This document shows positions 34,616 to 44,201 of a stretch of DNA of 64,000 nucleotides, in pieces; position 1 is the first letter of the stretch, and every line of letters starts with the position of its first letter. The position numbers and the translations under genes are program-made. The notes beneath the pieces were generated by a model. That model did not search any database and was not told where the DNA came from. It saw nothing but the letters and a program-made list of their open reading frames with translations. Source of the DNA: Pseudomonas deceptionensis (GTDB taxonomy: Bacteria; Pseudomonadota; Gammaproteobacteria; Pseudomonadales; Pseudomonadaceae); contig NZ_FNUD01000002.1 in the NCBI RefSeq assembly GCF_900106095.1, forward strand, positions 496,001-560,000, in the 5' to 3' direction.

Positions 34616-35452
34616 TTACTCGGCGATCAGCCACTCCATCTGCCAGCCACCCTGGGTTTGCCCCAGTTTCTTGGCCAGCCACGGCAGCAGCTCACGCAGC
34701 TCTTCTTCCAGACCCCAAGGCGGATTGGCGATAGCCAGGCCCGAGCCATTGAGGCTGCCGGGTGTGTCCAGCGGGTGAACGAACAACTCAACCTGCAGCA
34801 ACTTCGGCGCGCCGGAGCCCGCCAGGTCCTGATAAAAACGGCGCAGTTGGCGCTTGTCCTTGATCGGATACCAGATCGCTACCACGGTTTGACGCATGCG
34901 GCTGATCGCATCTTTCAACGATTCAGCGCAGCGCTTCATCTCGTCCAGCTTCTCGAACGGCGGGTCAATCAGCATCAGCCCACGCTTCTCGGCCACCGGC
35001 AGCAGCGCCCGCGGCACATGCCAGCCTTCGCCCAAATGCACGGCTACCCGACGATCACCTTTCATGTTGTCCTTGAGCAACACGCCGTCTTCCGGGTGTT
35101 TTTCGTTCAACAGCACACGGTCATTGGCACGAGTCAAACGCCGCGCCAGCTCAGGCGAGCCCGGGTAATAGCGCAACTCGCCATCCGGGTTCATTTTATG
35201 CAGCACCTGCATGTAATCGTCAGTCGCTGCAGGCAGGTTTTTCTGCCCCCACAACCGTGCGATACCTTCCAGATACTCGCCCGTACGATTGGCCTGGTCG
35301 CCCTTGAGGTCGTACAAACCAATACCGGCGTGGGTATCGAGGTAGGCAAAAGGCTGCTCTTTGCGCGACATCAGGGCGATGAGGCGGGTCAAAACGATAT
35401 GTTTGAAGACGTCGGCGTGGTTACCGGCGTGGAAGGCGTGACGATAGTTCAT
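34616..35452 (-). CDS. rlmJ: 23S rRNA (adenine(2030)-N6)-methyltransferase RlmJ
   Basis: A 278-residue SAM-dependent methyltransferase of the YhiR/RlmJ family modifying A2030 of 23S rRNA. The hallmark N-terminus YRHAFHAGNHADVFKHIVL and FAYLDTHAGIGLYDL (SAM motif) are present. The catalytic DPPF motif is in LMLIDPPFEKLDEM, and IWYPIKDKRQL follows. Full family length. It is transcribed towards msrA, with the REP-like palindrome between. No anomaly. Confidence 0.95.
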   Translation of the reverse strand: MNYRHAFHAGNHADVFKHIVLTRLIALMSRKEQPFAYLDTHAGIGLYDLKGDQANRTGEYLEGIARLWGQKNLPAATDDYMQVLHKMNPDGELRYYPGSPELARRLTRANDRVLLNEKHPEDGVLLKDNMKGDRRVAVHLGEGWHVPRALLPVAEKRGLMLIDPPFEKLDEMKRCAESLKDAISRMRQTVVAIWYPIKDKRQLRRFYQDLAGSGAPKLLQVELFVHPLDTPGSLNGSGLAIANPPWGLEEELRELLPWLAKKLGQTQGGWQMEWLIAE

Positions 35453-35550
35453 GGTTGCTCCTGCGCAGGGGGCGAAGTTTACCTTGTACGCAGCGTAACG
35501 TCAGGTAGCGCACGGTTTTTCCGAGATACGGCAATTGCCGGCGGCAGCGC

Positions 35551-35588
35551 AAAAAAAACGGCCCGCCTCACAAGGAGACGGGCCGTTT
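35551..35588 (-). terminator. Intrinsic terminator of putP
   Basis: On the minus strand AAACGGCCCG and CGGGCCGTTT form a 10-bp stem around a 13-base loop, followed by a run of eight T including the stem end. It lies 38 bp after the putP stop. Confidence 0.9.
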
Positions 35589-35625
35589 CAGAACACCCTC
35601 AAGTCAGCGCATGCGCTCGACCCGA

Positions 35626-37113
35626 TCAGTGGTTCAGTTTGAAGTCTGCTTCAGCTGCATCGAAACGCTCAACCATGCCCTTGGTCGGGCCTTTGCCGGC
35701 GAGGCTCACCAGCAAAATGGCCAAGCTGGCCAGGATAAAGCCAGGGATGATTTCATACAGACCGAACAGTGCGAAGTGCTTCCACACGATCACGGTAATG
35801 GCACCCACCAGAATACCGGCCAATGCACCATTGCGAGTCATGCCTTTCCAGAGTACCGAGATCAGTACCACTGGACCGAACGCAGCACCAAAGCCTGCCC
35901 ATGCGTAGCTCACCAGCCCCAGAACACGGTTTTCAGGGTTGGAGGCCAGCGCGATGGCGATCAGCGCAACAGCCAGAACCATCAGGCGACCGACCCATAC
36001 CAGCTCGATCTGCGAAGCATTTTTACGCAGGAAGGATTTGTAGAAGTCTTCAGTCAGGGCGCTGGAGCACACCAGCAACTGGCAGCTCAATGTGCTCATG
36101 ACGGCAGCCAGAATGGCCGACAGCAGGACACCGGCAATCCATGGGTTGAACAGCAGCTTGGCCAGCTCGATGAACACACGCTCAGGGTTTTCGTTCACAG
36201 GACCTGCCACTTCCGGGTGCGCCGAGAAGTAAGCGATACCGAAGAAGCCCACAGCCACGGTACCGGCCAGGCACAGAATCATCCAGGTCATGGAGATGCG
36301 GCGCGCCTTGGCGATCGACTTGACCGAATCAGCGGCCATGAATCGCGCCAGGATGTGCGGCTGACCGAAGTAACCCAAACCCCAGCCCATCAGCGAGATG
36401 ATGCCGATGAAAGAAGTGCCCTTGAGCATGTCGAAATTGGAAGGGTCCTTGGCTTCAATGGCCAGGAACGTGGTGTCTACGCCGCCAGTGGCCAGCAACA
36501 CGATGATTGGCGTCAGGATCAGCGCAAAGATCATCAGGGTGGCTTGAACGGTGTCCGTCCAGCTCACAGCCAGGAAGCCACCGATAAAGGTGTAGGCGAT
36601 AGTTGCCGCAGCACCGGCCCACAGGGCTGTTTCGTACGACATGCCGAAGGTGCTTTCGAACAGGCGGGCACCGGCCACGATGCCGGAGGCACAGTAGATG
36701 GTGAAGAACACCAGGATCACGATGGCCGAGATAATCCGCAGCAAACCGCTTTTGTCTTCAAAACGGCTGGAGAAGTAATCCGGCAGGGTCAACGCATCGC
36801 CGTTGTGCTCGGTCTGCACCCGCAGGCGACCGGCAACAAACAGCCAGTTCAGATAAGCACCGGTCACCAGACCAATGGCGATCCAGCTTTCCGACAGGCC
36901 TGACATGTAGATTGCACCGGGCAAGCCCATCAACAACCAGCCGCTCATGTCGGAGGCACCAGCGGACAAGGCAGTTACAACGCTGCCCAGGCTACGGCCA
37001 CCCAGAATGTAGTCGGAAAGGTTGTTGGTGGAGCGATAGGCCATTAGGCCGATCAGCACCATTGCTGCGATATAGATCACGAACGTGATCAGGGTTGGGT
37101 TGGTAATACTCAT
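35626..37113 (-). CDS. putP: Sodium/proline symporter PutP
   Basis: SSS-family Na+/proline symporter of 495 residues with about 13 membrane helices. TM2 has the LSAGASDMSGWLLMGLPGAIY segment that forms Na+ and proline sites in PutP, and ALTEDFYKSFLRKNASQ marks the family's cytosolic loop. ATG at MSITNPTLITF is preferred, with AGGG 9 bases upstream; an ATG 18 bp earlier is less likely. It is divergent from putA, sharing a 461-bp control region with multiple PutA sites, so uptake and catabolism of proline are co-regulated. A strong terminator follows. Confidence 0.95.
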   Translation of the reverse strand: MSITNPTLITFVIYIAAMVLIGLMAYRSTNNLSDYILGGRSLGSVVTALSAGASDMSGWLLMGLPGAIYMSGLSESWIAIGLVTGAYLNWLFVAGRLRVQTEHNGDALTLPDYFSSRFEDKSGLLRIISAIVILVFFTIYCASGIVAGARLFESTFGMSYETALWAGAAATIAYTFIGGFLAVSWTDTVQATLMIFALILTPIIVLLATGGVDTTFLAIEAKDPSNFDMLKGTSFIGIISLMGWGLGYFGQPHILARFMAADSVKSIAKARRISMTWMILCLAGTVAVGFFGIAYFSAHPEVAGPVNENPERVFIELAKLLFNPWIAGVLLSAILAAVMSTLSCQLLVCSSALTEDFYKSFLRKNASQIELVWVGRLMVLAVALIAIALASNPENRVLGLVSYAWAGFGAAFGPVVLISVLWKGMTRNGALAGILVGAITVIVWKHFALFGLYEIIPGFILASLAILLVSLAGKGPTKGMVERFDAAEADFKLNH

Positions 37114-37574
37114 TGAATAAAGCCCTGGCATTGTTTTTATGTTTAGCGGCGGTCTGGCCGTACGCTCACAAACGTCCTGTCTGAGACGATTAACCTAGCC
37201 GCGCATTTATGACTGATGTTTCCCCAGGAAATCCATCAGCCGATGGAACCAAACTATGTAAGAGGTTGCACCTTAGCCGCGAATGCTATGCAACAAAGCA
37301 AATCAGGTGCAACCAGTTTCTGTCAGGCGAGTTGCACCTTGTCGCCTTTTCGTCTCAATTCGGTGTTTTTGCTCCTTTTCGGAGCAAAAACAGAGCAAAA
37401 CCAAAGAAAAAGCACCAACCCGGCGCACTCACTCCGGTCTATTAAGCATTTCCTGACGAAGCGTCGATCAATCCGCAAAAAAACGGGTTGCACTAGGTTG
37501 CACCTGTTTCAGCGCAGCGCTAATCTTGCCGCCAGCTGCTGCCACGCAAATGTGGCACCCATGAGGATAAAAAT
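37114..37574. promoter_or_regulatory. putP/putA control region with six PutA operator sites
   Basis: GTTGCA, the core recognised by the PutA ribbon-helix-helix domain, occurs in six places: 37264-37272 (GGTTGCACC), 37289-37294 (inverted), 37306-37314 (inverted GGTGCAACC), 37331-37338, 37486-37493 and 37496-37504. The last two are 10 bp apart, one helical turn. The sites form a putP-proximal cluster and a putA-proximal pair. GAGGA before 37575 is the putA ribosome site. No protein-like frame is present in this region. Confidence 0.88.
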
Positions 37575-40500
37575 ATGGCTACCACCACCCTTGGGGTCAA
37601 ACTCGATGACCCGACCCGCGAGCGCCTCAAGGCCGCCGCGACCTCGATTGATCGCACGCCTCACTGGCTGATCAAGCAGGCAATCTTCAATTACCTGGAA
37701 AAACTCGAGGGTGGTGCAACCCTGACCGAGTTGAGCGGTATCCCTGGCACCGCCAGCGATGACGCCGACGACGTGCACGCCGATCACGCGCATCAGTGCT
37801 TCCTGGAGTTTGCAGAAAGCATCCTGCCGCAGTCCGTACTGCGTGCCGCGATCACCTCCGCTTATCGCCGCCCGGAACCCGAAGTGGTCCCGATGCTGCT
37901 GGAGCAAGCGCGCCTGCCTGCCCCGATGGCCGAAGCCACGCAAACCCTGGCTGCCTCGATTGCCGAAAAACTGCGCAATCAGAAGAGCGCCGGTGGTCGT
38001 GCCGGTATCGTGCAAGGCCTGCTGCAAGAATTCTCCCTGTCGTCCCAGGAAGGCGTGGCACTGATGTGCCTGGCCGAAGCGCTGCTGCGTATCCCGGACA
38101 AAGGCACCCGCGACGCGCTGATCCGCGACAAGATCAGCACCGGCAACTGGCACCCGCACCTGGGCAATAGCCCTTCGCTATTCGTTAACGCCGCGACCTG
38201 GGGCCTGTTGCTGACCGGCAAGCTGGTATCGACGCACAACGAAGCGGGCCTGACCTCCTCCCTGAGCCGCATCATCGGCAAAAGCGGCGAGCCGATGATC
38301 CGCAAGGGCGTCGACATGGCCATGCGCCTGATGGGCGAGCAGTTTGTAACCGGCGAAACCATCGCCGAAGCCCTGGCCAACGCCACGCGCTTCGAAGCCA
38401 AGGGCTTCCGTTACTCCTACGACATGCTCGGCGAAGCGGCGCTGACCGAACATGACGCACAAAAGTACCTCGCGTCCTACGAGCAAGCCATCCACTCGAT
38501 CGGCAAGGCCTCTCACGGTCGTGGCATTTACGAAGGCCCGGGCATCTCCATCAAGCTGTCGGCCCTGCACCCGCGTTACAGCCGCGCCCAGTACGAGCGC
38601 GTGATGGACGAGCTGTACCCGCGCCTGCTGTCGCTGACCTTGCTGGCCAAGAAGTACGACATCGGCCTGAACATCGATGCCGAAGAAGCTGACCGCCTGG
38701 AAATCTCCCTCGATCTGCTGGAACGCCTGTGCTTCGAGCCGCAACTGGCTGGCTGGAACGGCATCGGCTTCGTGATCCAGGCTTACCAGAAGCGCTGCCC
38801 GTACGTGATCGACTACGTGATTGACCTGGCTCGCCGCAGCCGTCATCGCCTTATGATCCGCCTGGTAAAAGGCGCGTACTGGGACAGCGAAATCAAGCGC
38901 GCCCAGGTCGAAGGTCTGGAAGGCTATCCGGTCTACACCCGCAAGGTGTACACCGACGTTTCCTACATTGCTTGCGCGAAAAAACTGCTGGCCGTACCTG
39001 AAGCCATCTACCCGCAGTTCGCCACTCACAACGCCCAAACGTTGTCGGCGATTTACCACATCGCAGGTCAGAACTACTACCCAGGCCAGTACGAGTTCCA
39101 ATGCCTGCACGGCATGGGCGAACCGCTCTACGAACAGGTTGTAGGTAAAGTTTCCGAAGGCAAACTGAACCGTCCGTGCCGTGTGTACGCTCCGGTTGGT
39201 ACCCACGAAACACTGCTGGCTTACCTCGTGCGCCGCTTGCTGGAAAACGGGGCGAACACCTCGTTCGTCAACCGCATCGCCGACCACACCATCGCGATCC
39301 ACCAGTTGGTGGCCGATCCGGTGAGCCAGATCGAGCAAATGGCAACGGCGGAAGGCGGCTTCGGCTTGCCGCACCCGCGCATCCCGCTGCCGCGTGACCT
39401 GTACGGTAGCGAGCGCGCCAACTCCAGCGGCATCGACATGTCCAACGAACACCGTTTGGCATCGCTGTCCTGTGCATTGCTGGCCACGGCCCACAACGAC
39501 TGGAAAGCTGCACCGATGCTCGGTTGCGATTCCAGCAGCGAAGCGCCTGCACCGGTACTCAACCCGGCCGATCTGCGTGACGTGGTCGGTTATGTGCAAG
39601 AAGCCACCGTTGAGGATGCCGACAACGCCATCCTGTGCGCCCTGAGCGCCGCGCCGATCTGGCAGGCCACCCCGCCCGCCGAACGCGCTGCGATCCTGGA
39701 GCGCGCCGCAGACCTGATGGAAGCCGAGATCCAGCCACTGATGGGCCTGCTGGCCCGTGAAGCCGGCAAGACCTTCGCCAACGCCATCGCCGAAGTGCGT
39801 GAAGCGGTCGACTTCCTGCGTTACTACGCAGTACAGGCCCGCAACGACTTCACCAACGATGCCCACCGCCCGCTGGGCCCGGTGGTCTGCATCAGCCCGT
39901 GGAACTTCCCGCTGGCCATTTTCAGCGGTCAAGTAGCTGCGGCATTGGCTGCCGGTAACCCGGTACTGGCCAAACCTGCCGAACAAACTCCGCTGGTTGC
40001 AGCTCAAGCTGTGCGCATCCTGCTCGAAGCCGGCATCCCGCAAGGCGTGCTGCAATTGCTGCCAGGTCGCGGCGAAACGGTCGGCGCGCGTCTGGTCGGC
40101 GACGATCGGGTCAAAGGCGTGATGTTCACCGGCTCCACCGAAGTTGCACGCTTGCTGCAACGCAACGTGGCAGGCCGCCTGGATGCTCAGGGCCGTCCTA
40201 TCCCGCTGATCGCCGAAACCGGCGGCCAGAACGCCATGATCGTTGACTCCTCGGCGCTGACCGAACAAGTGGTTATCGACGTGGTGTCCTCGGCCTTCGA
40301 CAGCGCCGGTCAGCGTTGCTCCGCATTGCGCGTACTGTGCCTGCAGGAAGACTCGGCAGACCGCGTCATCGAAATGCTCAAAGGTGCCATGGCCGAATCG
40401 CGCATGGGTAACCCGGAGCGTCTGAACGTAGACATTGGCCCGGTAATCGACGCCGAAGCCAAGGCCGGGATCGAGCAACACATCCAGGGCATGCGCGACA

Positions 40501-41528
40501 AAGGCCGCACCGTTTACCAGATGGCCATTGCCGACATCGAAGAATGTAAACGCGGCACCTTCGTCATGCCTACCCTGATTGAACTGGAAAGCTTCGACGA
40601 GCTGGAACGCGAAATCTTCGGCCCGGTCCTGCACGTGGTGCGCTACAAGCGCAAAGACATCGACCAGCTGATCGCACAGATCAACGCTTCGGGTTACGGC
40701 CTGACACTGGGCGTGCACACCCGCATCGACGAAACCATTGCCAAAGTGGTCAACAACGTCAATGCCGGTAACGTCTACGTCAACCGCAACATCGTAGGCG
40801 CAGTGGTCGGCGTACAACCGTTCGGCGGCGAAGGCTTGTCGGGCACAGGCCCTAAAGCCGGTGGTCCGTTGTACATGTACCGCTTGCTGTCGACCCGCCC
40901 GAACAACGCCATCGAGCAGTCGTTTGCCAAGGTCGACGCTGTCACTGCACCAGACACTCAAGCCCGCGAGGCCATGAGCCAACCGCTCAATGCCCTGCAA
41001 GCCTGGGCCCAAAGCAACCAGCAAGCGGCGCTGGCCGAGCTGTGCAACGATTTCGCTGCCCACTCGCAAAGCGGCATCACCCGTTTACTGGCCGGCCCGA
41101 CCGGCGAACGCAACAGCTACGCCATCCTGCCGCGCGAACACGTGCTGTGCCTGGCCGAAGTTGAAAGCGACCTGCTGATCCAGCTGGCCGCCGTACTGGC
41201 CGTGGGCAGCTCGGCTGTACTGCCGGAAAGCGAACTGGCCAAAGCCTTGCTCGCCCGTCTGCCAAAAGAGGTGCAATCGCGCATCACGCTGGTGGCTGAC
41301 TGGACCAAGGACGAAGTGATCTTCGACGCCGTCCTGCACCACGGCGACTGCGACCAGCTGCGTGACGTGTGCCAGCAAGTGGCCAAACGCGCTGGCGCCA
41401 TCGTTGGTGTGCAAGGCCTGTCCCAGGGCGAAACCAACATCGCCCTGGAACGCCTGGTGATCGAGCGCGCCCTGAGCGTCAACACCGCTGCTGCTGGTGG
41501 TAACGCGAGCTTGATGACCATCGGCTGA
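37575..41528 (+). CDS. putA: Trifunctional PutA: repressor, proline dehydrogenase and P5C dehydrogenase
   Basis: A 1317-residue PutA oxidising proline to glutamate. Residues 1-50 form a ribbon-helix-helix repressor (TTTLGVKLDDPTRERLKAAA). The FAD-linked proline dehydrogenase barrel (about 260-560) includes YSYDMLGEAALT and ATHNAQTLSAIY. The aldehyde dehydrogenase (about 630-1130) has ISPWNFPLAIFSGQ, catalytic Glu881 in AETGGQNAMIVD and Cys915 in SAGQRCSALRVL. The C-terminal domain completes the substrate channel. Without proline it represses the put genes; on reduction it binds the membrane. Six operator sites upstream and the divergent putP support autogenous control. Confidence 0.97.
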   Translation: MATTTLGVKLDDPTRERLKAAATSIDRTPHWLIKQAIFNYLEKLEGGATLTELSGIPGTASDDADDVHADHAHQCFLEFAESILPQSVLRAAITSAYRRPEPEVVPMLLEQARLPAPMAEATQTLAASIAEKLRNQKSAGGRAGIVQGLLQEFSLSSQEGVALMCLAEALLRIPDKGTRDALIRDKISTGNWHPHLGNSPSLFVNAATWGLLLTGKLVSTHNEAGLTSSLSRIIGKSGEPMIRKGVDMAMRLMGEQFVTGETIAEALANATRFEAKGFRYSYDMLGEAALTEHDAQKYLASYEQAIHSIGKASHGRGIYEGPGISIKLSALHPRYSRAQYERVMDELYPRLLSLTLLAKKYDIGLNIDAEEADRLEISLDLLERLCFEPQLAGWNGIGFVIQAYQKRCPYVIDYVIDLARRSRHRLMIRLVKGAYWDSEIKRAQVEGLEGYPVYTRKVYTDVSYIACAKKLLAVPEAIYPQFATHNAQTLSAIYHIAGQNYYPGQYEFQCLHGMGEPLYEQVVGKVSEGKLNRPCRVYAPVGTHETLLAYLVRRLLENGANTSFVNRIADHTIAIHQLVADPVSQIEQMATAEGGFGLPHPRIPLPRDLYGSERANSSGIDMSNEHRLASLSCALLATAHNDWKAAPMLGCDSSSEAPAPVLNPADLRDVVGYVQEATVEDADNAILCALSAAPIWQATPPAERAAILERAADLMEAEIQPLMGLLAREAGKTFANAIAEVREAVDFLRYYAVQARNDFTNDAHRPLGPVVCISPWNFPLAIFSGQVAAALAAGNPVLAKPAEQTPLVAAQAVRILLEAGIPQGVLQLLPGRGETVGARLVGDDRVKGVMFTGSTEVARLLQRNVAGRLDAQGRPIPLIAETGGQNAMIVDSSALTEQVVIDVVSSAFDSAGQRCSALRVLCLQEDSADRVIEMLKGAMAESRMGNPERLNVDIGPVIDAEAKAGIEQHIQGMRDKGRTVYQMAIADIEECKRGTFVMPTLIELESFDELEREIFGPVLHVVRYKRKDIDQLIAQINASGYGLTLGVHTRIDETIAKVVNNVNAGNVYVNRNIVGAVVGVQPFGGEGLSGTGPKAGGPLYMYRLLSTRPNNAIEQSFAKVDAVTAPDTQAREAMSQPLNALQAWAQSNQQAALAELCNDFAAHSQSGITRLLAGPTGERNSYAILPREHVLCLAEVESDLLIQLAAVLAVGSSAVLPESELAKALLARLPKEVQSRITLVADWTKDEVIFDAVLHHGDCDQLRDVCQQVAKRAGAIVGVQGLSQGETNIALERLVIERALSVNTAAAGGNASLMTIG

Positions 41529-41550
41529 TGGTTTGATAACGCAATAAAAA

Positions 41551-41583
41551 AACCGGGCCCCCACTAGGGTTGCCCGGTTTTTT
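41551..41583 (+). terminator. Intrinsic terminator of putA
   Basis: AACCGGGC and GCCCGGTT with a loop of about 14 bases, followed by TTTTTT. It lies 22 bp after the putA stop and 12 bp before the convergent membrane-protein gene's end. Confidence 0.9.
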
Positions 41584-41595
41584 CATGTCAAAAAA

Positions 41596-42177
41596 TCAGC
41601 TTTCGACAATACATACGGCATAAACAACGAGGGCCATATACAGCACCCCAACAGCCATCCAGACCACATTTGTACCGCTGAGCGCGCTATTGCAGCGGCC
41701 ATTCGGGTCATCACTCAACACATTGATTGCGCGCTGGGCCTCAACAAACATCCCGGCGCCGCAGGCAATCAACACAAGATTGGCAAAAAGCACAAACACC
41801 GTGTCCGAGGGTCGATTGAAGAACAGGGACAGCAGTACAGACAACATGACCAGAAACATGATCAGCAAGCCTCTGGTCTCGTGGTGCCAGAAGTATGTTC
41901 GGCCCTTCATGTCCAGACCGTTCTGGACCTTCTCAAACAGGCAGAGAATAAAAAACGGCCAGAACACAGAGCGTATCAGCGGCGTGATCGGCGCCCCGGT
42001 CAGCTCTTTGTAAGCTGCCCAGTTGCGGTAGGACCAATAAAATACGTACCCGCCCGCCGTGAGCGCATACAGCAACAGAAATTTGGTGACGGAAACGATG
42101 TACAGCCCGCTCTGCTCGTCATCAGGCAGCGCCCTTTTATCCAACAACGTGCAGCCAGTCGCAGTCAAAGGGTTCAT
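41596..42177 (-). CDS. Small inner-membrane protein, DUF4234-like
   Basis: A 193-residue hypothetical protein. A short cytosolic head (MNPLTATGCTLLDKRALPDD) precedes a segment SVTKFLLLYALTAGGYVFYW, which resembles the start of DUF4234 proteins. Four hydrophobic helices can be seen, at about residues 35-55, 70-90, 105-125 and 165-190. I do not recognise a specific function. The ATG is chosen because GGA lies about 10 bases before it and the upstream in-frame part is not protein-like. It is convergent with putA and divergent from nhaP2. Confidence 0.7.
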   Translation of the reverse strand: MNPLTATGCTLLDKRALPDDEQSGLYIVSVTKFLLLYALTAGGYVFYWSYRNWAAYKELTGAPITPLIRSVFWPFFILCLFEKVQNGLDMKGRTYFWHHETRGLLIMFLVMLSVLLSLFFNRPSDTVFVLFANLVLIACGAGMFVEAQRAINVLSDDPNGRCNSALSGTNVVWMAVGVLYMALVVYAVCIVES

Positions 42178-42423
42178 GACACGTCCATACCAAAGAGTGA
42201 GGACGAAGTAGACACAATTAGTCCTACATAAAAATGCAGCCCGATTCTCATTGTTGTGTAGGAAAAAACCTGTATTCCTGCTGTATCCGTCCCGGACACC
42301 GGGATGGCGCATTACATTGAAAACCTTTTTGACAGCCCGCCAATTGCGCAGGTTAGAATCGCTGGCACGCAGACTGCATGTTCCGTCTGCATCCTGCCTT
42401 TTGAGCTTCCTGGAGTACTGCCT

Positions 42424-44166
42424 TTGAATGCGACGACCATCAACAGCCTGTTCTTGATCGGCGCGTTGCTGGTAGGTGCGAGCATTCTGGTGAGTTCCCT
42501 GTCCTCGCGCCTGGGCATCCCGATTCTGGTCATCATCCTGGCGGTGGGCATGGCCGCAGGGGTCGATGGTGGCGGTATTATTTTTGACAACTACCCCACC
42601 GCCTACCTGGTGGGCAACCTCGCCCTGGCGGTAATTCTGCTCGACGGCGGCTTGCGCACACGGGTCTCCAGCTTTCGCGTGGCGTTATGGCCGGCGCTCT
42701 CGCTGGCCACGGTCGGGGTCATGATCACCACAGGGCTGACCGGTTTGATGGCCGCCTGGCTATTCAATCTCAACCTGATCCAGGGCCTGCTGATCGGCGC
42801 CATCGTCGGCTCCACCGATGCGGCAGCGGTGTTCTCGTTGCTGGGCGGCAAGGGCCTGAACGAACGGGTATCGGCCAGCCTTGAGATCGAGTCCGGCAGC
42901 AACGACCCGATGGCGGTGTTCCTTACCGTTACTCTGATCGACATGCTCGCCAGCGGCGAAACCGGCTTGCACTGGAGCCTGCTGCTCAACCTGCTGCGAG
43001 AATTCGGCATTGGCGGCGCGGTCGGTCTGGCCGGCGGGTGGTTGATGCTGCAGATGGTCAATCGCATCAACCTGGCCAACGGCCTGTATCCGATCCTGGT
43101 GATCGCAGGCGGCCTGGTGGTCTTTGCCCTGACCAACGCCCTGCACGGCAGCGGCTTCCTCGCGGTTTACCTGTGCGGTCTGGTGATCGGCAACAGCCCG
43201 ATTCGCAGCCGTCACGGCATTTTGCACATGCTCGACGGTATGGCATGGCTGGCACAGATCGGCATGTTTTTGGTGCTGGGCCTGCTGGTCACGCCACACG
43301 ACTTGCTGCCCATCGCGATCCCGGCACTGGTATTGGCCCTGTGGATGATCCTGTTCGCCCGCCCGCTGTCAGTGATGGTGGGCCTGCTGCCCTTCAAGGC
43401 CTTCCACGGTCGCGAAAAAGCCTTTATTGCGTGGGTAGGCCTGCGCGGCGCGGTACCGATCATTCTGGCGGTATTCCCGTTGATGGCCGGGCTGCCCAAT
43501 GCCCAGCTGTATTTCAACCTGGCGTTCTTTATCGTGCTGGTGTCCCTTTTGGTGCAAGGCACCAGCCTGCCGTGGGTCGCCAAGTTGCTCAAGGTCACGG
43601 TACCGCCTGACCTGGCGCCCATCTCCCGCGCAGCGCTTGAAGTCCACGTCACCAGCGAGTGGGAACTCTTCGTCTATCGCCTCGACGCACAAAATTGGTG
43701 CATCGGCGCAGCCTTGCGTGAGCTGAAAATGCCCGAAGGCACCCGCATTGCAGCCCTGTTCCGCGACCAGAAACTGCTCCATCCGTCGGGTAGTACCACC
43801 CTCGAAATCGGTGATTTGCTCTGCGTAATCGGCCACGAACACAATCTGCCGGCCCTGGGCAAACTGTTCAGCCAGCCACCGAGCCGTGGCCTGGATCTGC
43901 GCTTCTTCGGCGACTTTGTACTCGAAGGCGACGCCCAACTGGGCGCGGTCTCGGCGCTGTATGGCCTGAAGCTGGAGGGCATCGACCCCAATATCCCGCT
44001 CAGCAGTTTTATTGCACACAAGGTAGGCGGCGCACCGGTGGTCGGCGACCAGGTGGAGTGGAACAACACCATTTGGACCGTCGCCGTCATGGACGGGAAC
44101 AAGATAGCCAAAGTGGGCGTCAGATTCCCCGAAGGAAGTGCACCGGGGCCCGGGCTGTTCCTCTAA
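42424..44166 (+). CDS. nhaP2: K+/H+ antiporter NhaP2 (CvrA)
   Basis: CPA1-family potassium/proton antiporter, 580 residues, exporting K+ for cell-volume and ion control. The membrane domain matches E. coli NhaP2: [40 protein letters not shown] and [20 protein letters not shown], with the ion-binding GSND in [15 protein letters not shown] TrkA-C domain follows (about residues 395-475), then a C-terminal regulatory domain. The start is TTG with GGAG 8 bases upstream, giving [18 protein letters not shown] as in homologues. mscK follows after 35 bp, a functional pairing of K+ efflux and turgor control. Confidence 0.92.
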   Translation: MNATTINSLFLIGALLVGASILVSSLSSRLGIPILVIILAVGMAAGVDGGGIIFDNYPTAYLVGNLALAVILLDGGLRTRVSSFRVALWPALSLATVGVMITTGLTGLMAAWLFNLNLIQGLLIGAIVGSTDAAAVFSLLGGKGLNERVSASLEIESGSNDPMAVFLTVTLIDMLASGETGLHWSLLLNLLREFGIGGAVGLAGGWLMLQMVNRINLANGLYPILVIAGGLVVFALTNALHGSGFLAVYLCGLVIGNSPIRSRHGILHMLDGMAWLAQIGMFLVLGLLVTPHDLLPIAIPALVLALWMILFARPLSVMVGLLPFKAFHGREKAFIAWVGLRGAVPIILAVFPLMAGLPNAQLYFNLAFFIVLVSLLVQGTSLPWVAKLLKVTVPPDLAPISRAALEVHVTSEWELFVYRLDAQNWCIGAALRELKMPEGTRIAALFRDQKLLHPSGSTTLEIGDLLCVIGHEHNLPALGKLFSQPPSRGLDLRFFGDFVLEGDAQLGAVSALYGLKLEGIDPNIPLSSFIAHKVGGAPVVGDQVEWNNTIWTVAVMDGNKIAKVGVRFPEGSAPGPGLFL

Positions 44167-44201
44167 ACTCCAACTTTCCGCCTCTTGTCTGACCGGTATC
44201 T

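Noticed and set aside
37209..37445. A 78-codon frame between putP and putA
   Set aside because: It runs across the PutA operator sites, has no ribosome site and no protein character.
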